From Nymphaea colorata (taxonomy: Eukaryota > Streptophyta > Magnoliopsida > Nymphaeales > Nymphaeaceae), in the NCBI RefSeq assembly GCF_008831285.2, contig NC_045145.1:4010723-4074722 (forward strand): 64,000 nucleotides of DNA, read 5' to 3'. A program made the translations under genes and the position numbers. The notes beneath the pieces were generated by a model, which saw only the letters and a program-made list of their open reading frames with translations, had not been told where the DNA came from and did not search any database. Shown piece after piece: positions 59,215 through 64,000 of the stretch (position 1 is the first letter of the stretch; each line of letters opens with the position of its first letter).

Positions 59215-59400
59215 GAAAATAAAAATTTAGCAACTCCATCATACCAGGCCTGTGGTGCGTGTTTTAAGCCATACGAGGCTCGATTAAGCTTGCAAACCTG
59301 ATTGGGAAGAGCTGAATTTTTGAATCCAAGAGGCTGTCCAATGTAGTCAATTCCTGGGAGCTACTCATTAATGAAAACGTTCTTGACAACTAAATTGATG
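59215..59400 (-). pseudogene. copia reverse transcriptase fragment of the second element
   Basis: The minus strand encodes a GQPLGFKNSALPNQVCKLNRASYGLKHAPQAWYD-type run (here described, not complete), the reverse transcriptase segment of copia elements just before the active site. The catalytic Tyr-Val-Asp-Asp lies further down near 59100 in corrupted form. The hAT-type MITE 59473-59666 is inserted just upstream. Confidence 0.65.
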
Positions 59401-59472
59401 GAGAAGACAATCATAAGCAAGAGCGAGAGAGAGAATGAGCCTTATAGTTGCAAACTTAACCATAGGTGAGAA

Positions 59473-59666
59473 TAGAGGCGAAGTCAGAAATTTTTCATGA
59501 GGCGAGCCGAATTAAAGTTTCTAAATTTTGACTAGGGCCAAAATATAATTTTTCAAAATTTTTATATAAAACAAGTGAAATTTTTTAAAATTTACATCTA
59601 ATTTTTTTTATTTTTTTTTGAGGTGGGGCCAGGGCCCATGCGAGCCCTACCTTGACTCCGTCCGTG
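59473..59666. mobile_element. hAT-type MITE with perfect 8-bp target duplication
   Basis: GGTGAGAA flanks both sides (59465-59472 and 59667-59674). The element starts TAGAGGCGAAGTCAG and ends GACTCCGTCCGTG. The core closely matches the copies at 12508 and 15903. It lies inside the second copia element and is therefore younger. Confidence 0.88.
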
Positions 59667-59779
59667 GGTGAGAAGGTCTCCAAGAAATCAATGTCATGGA
59701 CTTGATTGAAACCCTAAGCAACAAGACATTCTTTGAGCCGTTCGATAGTGCTGTCATTTTTAAACTTGGTCTTAAAAAC

Positions 59780-60548
59780 TAGGGCTGGACATCGGGCCAG
59801 GCCAGGCCAATGTAATTTCGGGCCTCGGGCTTCGGTTAATGCCCGAAGCCCGGCCCGGCCCGATTGATAATGGGCCGGGCGGGCTTAGTCGGGCTTTTGG
59901 GCGGGGCGGGCCGGGCCTGTTTCTCATTTCTTCTTTCTTCTCCTCCTTCTCGCAAGGGAAATCGATCAAGTAGTTGTGGTGGACAGTCCATTGGAATGCA
60001 AAATCTGGCGATGAAATGAAAAAATGATCGACTGGTTGCGATGATAACGAGAAGCGAGGGAGAGCATGATGAAGAGGCGGTAGCGAGGGAGAGGAGCATG
60101 ATGGAAGAAGCCCTAACGGGCAGGAAAAAAAAATTGTCTAAAAAAAGTTGGACCTTTACGGTGATGGCGACGGCGATGGGTAGGACCGAAGGCTAACGGG
60201 GAGGACCGATGCCTGTGCAACGGCGACGGGGAGGACCGAAGGACCGACGAGGAGGATGGGAGGAGGCAGTCTTGACGACGGAGATGAAACTTTTAACAAC
60301 AAAAAGTCCAAAACCTTAAGTTACCTAAGTTCATTTTTGTAAAAAAAAAAAATACTATAATAGTAATGTCGGGCTTCTCGGGCCGCCGACGATCACTGCA
60401 GCAAGCTCGAGCCCGGCCCGTTATTTACCGGGCCGGGCCAAGCCCGATAAAAAAAACCCGAAACTCAATTTTTCAAGGACCGGGCCCGGGCCCGTGGCGG
60501 GCCGGGTACCGGGTACCCGGCGGTGGCCCGGCCCGGTGCCCAGGCTTA
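59780..60548. mobile_element. 769-bp hAT-like element with GC-rich ends, perfect target duplication
   Basis: TTAAAAAC flanks both ends (59772-59779 and 60549-60556). The terminal inverted repeat is TAGGGCTGGACATCGGGCC on the left and, in reverse complement, TAAGCCTGGGCACCGGGCC on the right. The ends are built of GGCCCGG/CCGGGCC palindromes. The middle is GC rich with repeated GACGGGGAGGACCGA units and has no transposase. It is nested in the second copia element. Confidence 0.88.
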
Positions 60549-61090
60549 TTAAAAACCCATCTCCTGCCGGTCCAAGTGCCATTATCTTATAAAGCTTGAC
60601 GCCATCTTGTGTGCCTAAGTGTGCAGTGTCATGGTTTAAGGGGAATATGAGAGGTGAGAAAGTGTTTGGGATTGAGTTTTACAATGCCGACTGAGATCGT
60701 GTAGTCATAGACTGGGTCTAAGAGGAGATGCGATGTTCAGAAGGTACGAAGGTATCAGTGGGAGGGTTGGGTAAAGGATCACTATGATGGTCCAGATTTG
60801 GATCTTGGGTATTAGGCATCTCAAGGTATTCACGATGGTGATCATTTAGGAGATGATCCACATGAATTCAGGCAAGGTCTTGTACACTAATTTGGATCCA
60901 CATTAGGTAAGAGACTGTTTTAGGTGGTTCATCAAGATTTTGGGAAAAAAGACACTATATCAGCCGGTGAAGGAGCATTTCCTGGGCTGATTATAGTTTG
61001 AAAGGGAAAAGTTTTTCATCAAAAACCAAATGTTTAAAAATCTAAACTTGGCCTATTGAAGGAAACAAACTTCTATATCCTTTGTCTTCA

Positions 61091-61468
61091 TCACTGTACC
61101 CGACGAACACAAGGTAATCTCTTTGGCTGAAATTTGTGTTCATTATGTCTTTTAATGTAAGGATAACATCTGAACCCAAATGATCTCAGACAAGAGTAGT
61201 CTGGTTGTTTTTTGAAAAGTCTCTTATATGGGATTTGCATATTAACATTGGGATTCCGCAATCTATTTATGAGCCTTATGGCAGTTGGGAAAACTTCTGC
61301 CAAATATGAAGAGAGGAGTTGACTATGAAGTAAAAGAGTTAGTCCTAATTCTGTGACTGTTCGGGGATTGTGTTCAGCAATTCCATTCTGTTTAGGCAAC
61401 TTGAGACATGCCTTTTGGTTCTTGATCCCATTATCTTTTAAGTATCTCATCAAGTCGTCACAATTCAA
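61091..61468 (-). pseudogene. copia integrase fragment of the second element
   Basis: The minus-strand frame of 125 codons encodes NCDDLMRYLKDNGIKNQ, a PKQNGIAEHN segment, RTVTELGLTLLLHSQL, then RSFGFRCYPYIKRHNEHKF. This is the second half of the copia integrase core and its C-terminal part. The Glu in QNGIAE is kept. The upstream part holding the first two acidic residues is degenerate. Confidence 0.85.
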
Positions 61469-61812
61469 TTCGCCTCCCTCATCGGTCTGAAAACATTTGA
61501 TAATGGCTCCAAACTGAGTGCGAACTATTTTACAAAATTTTAGGATTTTTTTCCAAAAAATATGATTTTCACTTTAATGGATAAATTCAAAAATATCAAG
61601 TGTAATGTTCAACAAACAATGCATAGTACTAAATTTTTTTACAAGAATAAAGTGGCACAGGCCCCCCAAGACCATAACGTACTTTTCCAAATAAACCATA
61701 ATTTTCATCAACAAGAGGGAGAAAAGGCAAGCATAGAGCTTTGTCCATTTGACAACTAGAGCATAAACATAAACTAGGGTCCTTATTAGAAACAGAAATC
61801 ATGCCCCAAGGA

Positions 61813-62046
61813 TTAAGAATGATAATTATTTTTTGCTGTTGGATGGCCAAGTCTACTTTGCCATACTTCAGACATTGCTGCCTTGAAAGAAGTTGAGAAG
61901 AAAACTCCCTTGGAGTTTGTTGTTAGTGCGTAAAGTGACCCCTTCTTAGACCAGGTTGCAATCACTTGCCAAGTTGACTTATCCTTTATAGCAAAATGAT
62001 CAGATGTGAATTCAACAAACATTATTGCAAAAATTCATGGTCAAAT
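61813..62046 (-). pseudogene. copia pre-integrase domain of the second element
   Basis: The minus strand encodes FVEFTSDHFAIKDKSTWQVI and EVWQSRLGHPT, the segment linking protease and integrase in copia polyproteins (the HPT-type zinc-binding region). It is cut off at its upstream end by the CACTA-like insertion at 62047. Confidence 0.8.
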
Positions 62047-62892
62047 ACTACCGAAAAACGGTGATATCACACCGAAAAAATTTAGATATATACCTACAAG
62101 CATGTTATAACTTAAAATCATATAGAAATAGAAAAAAGGGGGCAAGGAGATTGAGGAACCAACTTTTTCAAGGTTCAAGTTGTCCAAAAAGTAGCCATTG
62201 AAAAATTGCCCTTGGGAAGAAGGAGGAAGAAAAAAGAAAAAAAGAGAGAAGAAGAAGAAAGGAAAAAGAGGGTTCAGGCAGAGGTAATAAGTTGGGGAAA
62301 GCTTTACCGACACATACAATACGTTGATAAAGGCCTTACTTGAAAGCATTGGTATTGTTAATGCGGTAAACATTACCGAAGTTTGAGGCACATCGGTGAA
62401 AAAGGCATTAGCGATGTCTGGAGTCAACATGTCGATTAAAGTTGAGTTTTACGGATGCGTGATTGCTAGCATTGGTAATGTTTCAATGGGAGGTAAGTTT
62501 TAATCACACGAGGAAAGTCACGCATCGGTAAAACTTGAACGATACATGTACTTTTTACAGACATCCGGGCCGAGCCGGGTACCGGCTGGGCCGCATCATT
62601 GGGCCTGGGACCCGGTTTTCCCGGCTCGTGTTCGGGCCTGACCGGGCCGTGTACCGAGTACCCGCCGGTGGCCCGGCCCTGCCCGACCCGGCTTAACTTC
62701 AACAATACAGTAGCTCAACGCCCTTCAGTAAGAACTGTTTTTAACCAACGTTTTTTACTAAATGTTGGTGATAATTCATACAGTACTTATGAACATCTGT
62801 AAAAATCGACTTTCACCGACGTTGACTTTCACCAACGTGATATTTGACATGATATTTTCTACACCTTGGTGAAACCCTTTTTTTTTGTAGTA
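62047..62892. mobile_element. CACTA-like non-autonomous element nested in copia
   Basis: The left end TACTACCGAAAAACGGTG and the right end, reverse complement TACTACAAAAAAAAAGGG, resemble CACTA-type termini with C changed to T. Many subterminal motifs of the TTTCACCGACGT and CGGTAAA kind occur in both orientations. Copia coding sequence reads across both sides, in pre-integrase on the left and in the protease end on the right, so this segment interrupts it. Confidence 0.6.
62563..62692. repeat. GC-rich GGCCCGG/CCGGGTA fragment
   Basis: A segment rich in CCGGGCC, GGGTACCGG and GCCCGGCC words, unlike its AT-rich surroundings. It resembles the ends of the element at 59780-60548 and may be a fragment of a relative inserted into the CACTA-like unit. 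Confidence 0.5.
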
Positions 62893-63181
62893 TATACGAA
62901 TGATGTAAGTTGGCTTACAAAAATTAAATTCTTCATAATATCAGGAACCACCAAAACGTCAAAGAACACTTGCTATATAAGTAATCTCTAACATTTATCT
63001 CCATTGTGTACCTTGACGTGATCAGATCCATTGCATTTGGAATACGATGTAAGGTTACTTGAATTGTCGGTGGCATTAGTTGAGGTGCTAGTATCTAGGT
63101 ATCATCATCTGTAGGATCTGTCACCTTCATAGTTTGAGAACGCTTGAGGAAAGGCCATCGGGATTGGTGAAAAAAATGATA

Positions 63182-63223
63182 GCACTTCATGGTTCTATGG
63201 GTTTTCAATCCACAGATCTGACA
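63182..63223 (-). pseudogene. gag zinc knuckle of the second copia element
   Basis: The minus strand encodes CQICGLKTHRTMKC, matching Cys-x2-Cys-x4-His-x4-Cys. Downstream on the same strand a VVPDIMKNL-like stretch, split by stops and frame changes, leads into the CACTA-like insertion. The rest of gag is not found above 63245. Confidence 0.75.
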
Positions 63224-63245
63224 AGCTGGACGATCTTGAGTGGAA

Positions 63246-64000
63246 GAATTTCACAACCCTCGGTTTTCATTGGGTAGTGGATCGGGTAGCCGACCGGTAC
63301 TAGTACTCGGCTTGGATGTGCCCCACTAAGCTTGATAAGATTTTTTAAATATTAATTTTATTGTTTTTTTGTATAATATTACAATATTTTATTACAATTA
63401 GTTATATATATATTATTTTACATTAAAAAATACATATTAATTTTATTTGGATCGAGTCAAGTCGAGCTCGAACTCGGGTTTGAGTGTTGGGTCGAACCGG
63501 CCTAAAGCTTAGGCCTAGTTTTGAGACTAATTACCTTTAGTCTGGTTCGTAGGGTCTAAAGCCTAGACCTTGTTTTGAGACTAATTACCTTTAGTCTGGT
63601 TCGTAGGGCGAAGCCGTGGCCATGACGTTTATATGAGCCTCAATTATTGTATTTATTGTAGTATCCGTGCCTTTGGTTTGATTGAGAAACTTGCGGACTT
63701 ACAAAAGCCACGTTTTGGATGATTTTTTTATGACTAGCATGGTGATCTTTCGTCATTTCATGGCCACAAAGAAGAGACACACTACGACAAATGTTTTTTT
63801 TAGCAACAGCGGCTAAACCGTTCTTGGTCCTAAACCGGCTCAAACGAGTGAGTTTGAGCTAAGAACTCGGTCTATCGAGTCGAGCTCGACCTGACATTGC
63901 GTAGCTTGACTCAAATTTGAGCTGTCAAATATGAGTCGAGTTGTCCAAGTTTGAACTCGACTCAACTCATGTACAGTACTAAGCCAAAGTGCTAGCCCAT
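63246..64000. other. Repeat-like terminal region
   Basis: No gene is recognised. A 54-bp tandem duplication containing GTTTTGAGACTAATTACC starts at 63518 and 63572. Near 63779 the sequence CACTACGACAAATG followed by TTTTTTTTAGCAACAG resembles a transposon end. The last 150 bases contain several GTCGAGCTCGA and GACTCAA-type palindromic words typical of plant DNA-transposon termini. Confidence 0.45.
63507..63610. repeat. 54-bp tandem duplication
   Basis: Two units share GTTTTGAGACTAATTACCTT and GTCTGGTTCGTAGGG, with starts 54 bases apart. Confidence 0.85.

Larger units (their letters stand above)
57340..63245 (-). mobile_element. Second decayed Ty1/copia element, split by later insertions
   Basis: Read on the minus strand: gag zinc knuckle (63182-63223), protease/pre-integrase pieces (about 62893-63050 and 61813-62046), integrase (61091-61468), reverse transcriptase (about 59215-59400), RNase H (57800-58342), polypurine tract (plus strand GTCCCCCTCAA, 57780-57790) and a 3' LTR below 57779. 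At least three insertions interrupt it: a MITE at 59473-59666, an hAT-like element at 59780-60548 and a CACTA-like derivative at 62047-62892. The 5' end is missing. Confidence 0.8.

Noticed and set aside
1-64000. CRISPR arrays, operons, bacterial-type defence systems and tRNA or rRNA genes
   Set aside because: None was seen. The direct repeats here are microsatellites, LTRs or simple tandem duplications without regular spacers, and the genes have spliceosomal introns.

Overview
This is nuclear DNA of a flowering plant. It has few genes, GT-AG introns of up to about 2 kb, many AT microsatellites, and several nested layers of plant-type transposable elements (Ty1/copia, a gag-only Ty3/gypsy-type element, CACTA, hAT and Tourist-like MITEs). 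The species cannot be fixed from the sequence. Nothing here is typical of grasses, and I would not go below 'angiosperm'.

Three host genes are supported, all on the + strand: (1) 1239-1571, a single-exon gene for a small atypical bHLH protein of the UPBEAT1 type; (2) 29343-37020, a nine-exon gene for a COBW/G3E-family GTPase metallochaperone (CBWD/ZNG1 type, 382 aa, all splice junctions keep frame); (3) 53212-56687, a two-exon UDP-glycosyltransferase of the UGT83A type (459 aa). They have no shared pathway; they are islands between repeats.

Layout: 1-1.6 kb, CT-rich upstream region and the bHLH gene. 1.6-17.7 kb, gene-free DNA with a decayed CACTA transposon (6415-8368), several hAT-type MITEs, a probable copia gag relic near 14.6-15.1 kb and tandem repeats near 11 kb. 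17694-28588, one large LTR retrotransposon with LTRs of about 4 kb and an internal region of about 2.85 kb that codes for gag but no polymerase (TR-GAG/LARD type). 28.6-29.2 kb, a small hAT-like element just upstream of the GTPase gene. 29.3-37.0 kb, the GTPase gene, with transposon insertions in its introns and a duplicated terminal exon. 37.4-37.9 kb, a Tourist-like MITE. 37.9-43 kb, gene-free with a three-copy 137-bp tandem repeat. 43.1-48.3 kb, a decayed copia element on the minus strand with an internal duplication of its integrase part. 48.3-53.1 kb, gene-free. 53.2-56.7 kb, the glycosyltransferase gene with a long polypurine/polypyrimidine intron. 57.3-63.25 kb, a second decayed minus-strand copia element, itself split by at least three later insertions. 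63.25-64 kb, repeat-like DNA.

The item most worth following is the large gag-only element. It has a very long transcribed LTR part, a 561-codon open frame with no polymerase signature beyond a gag zinc knuckle, and a copy of the primer-binding-site motif outside its 3' LTR. Target-site duplications read directly from the sequence date or order several of the smaller insertions.
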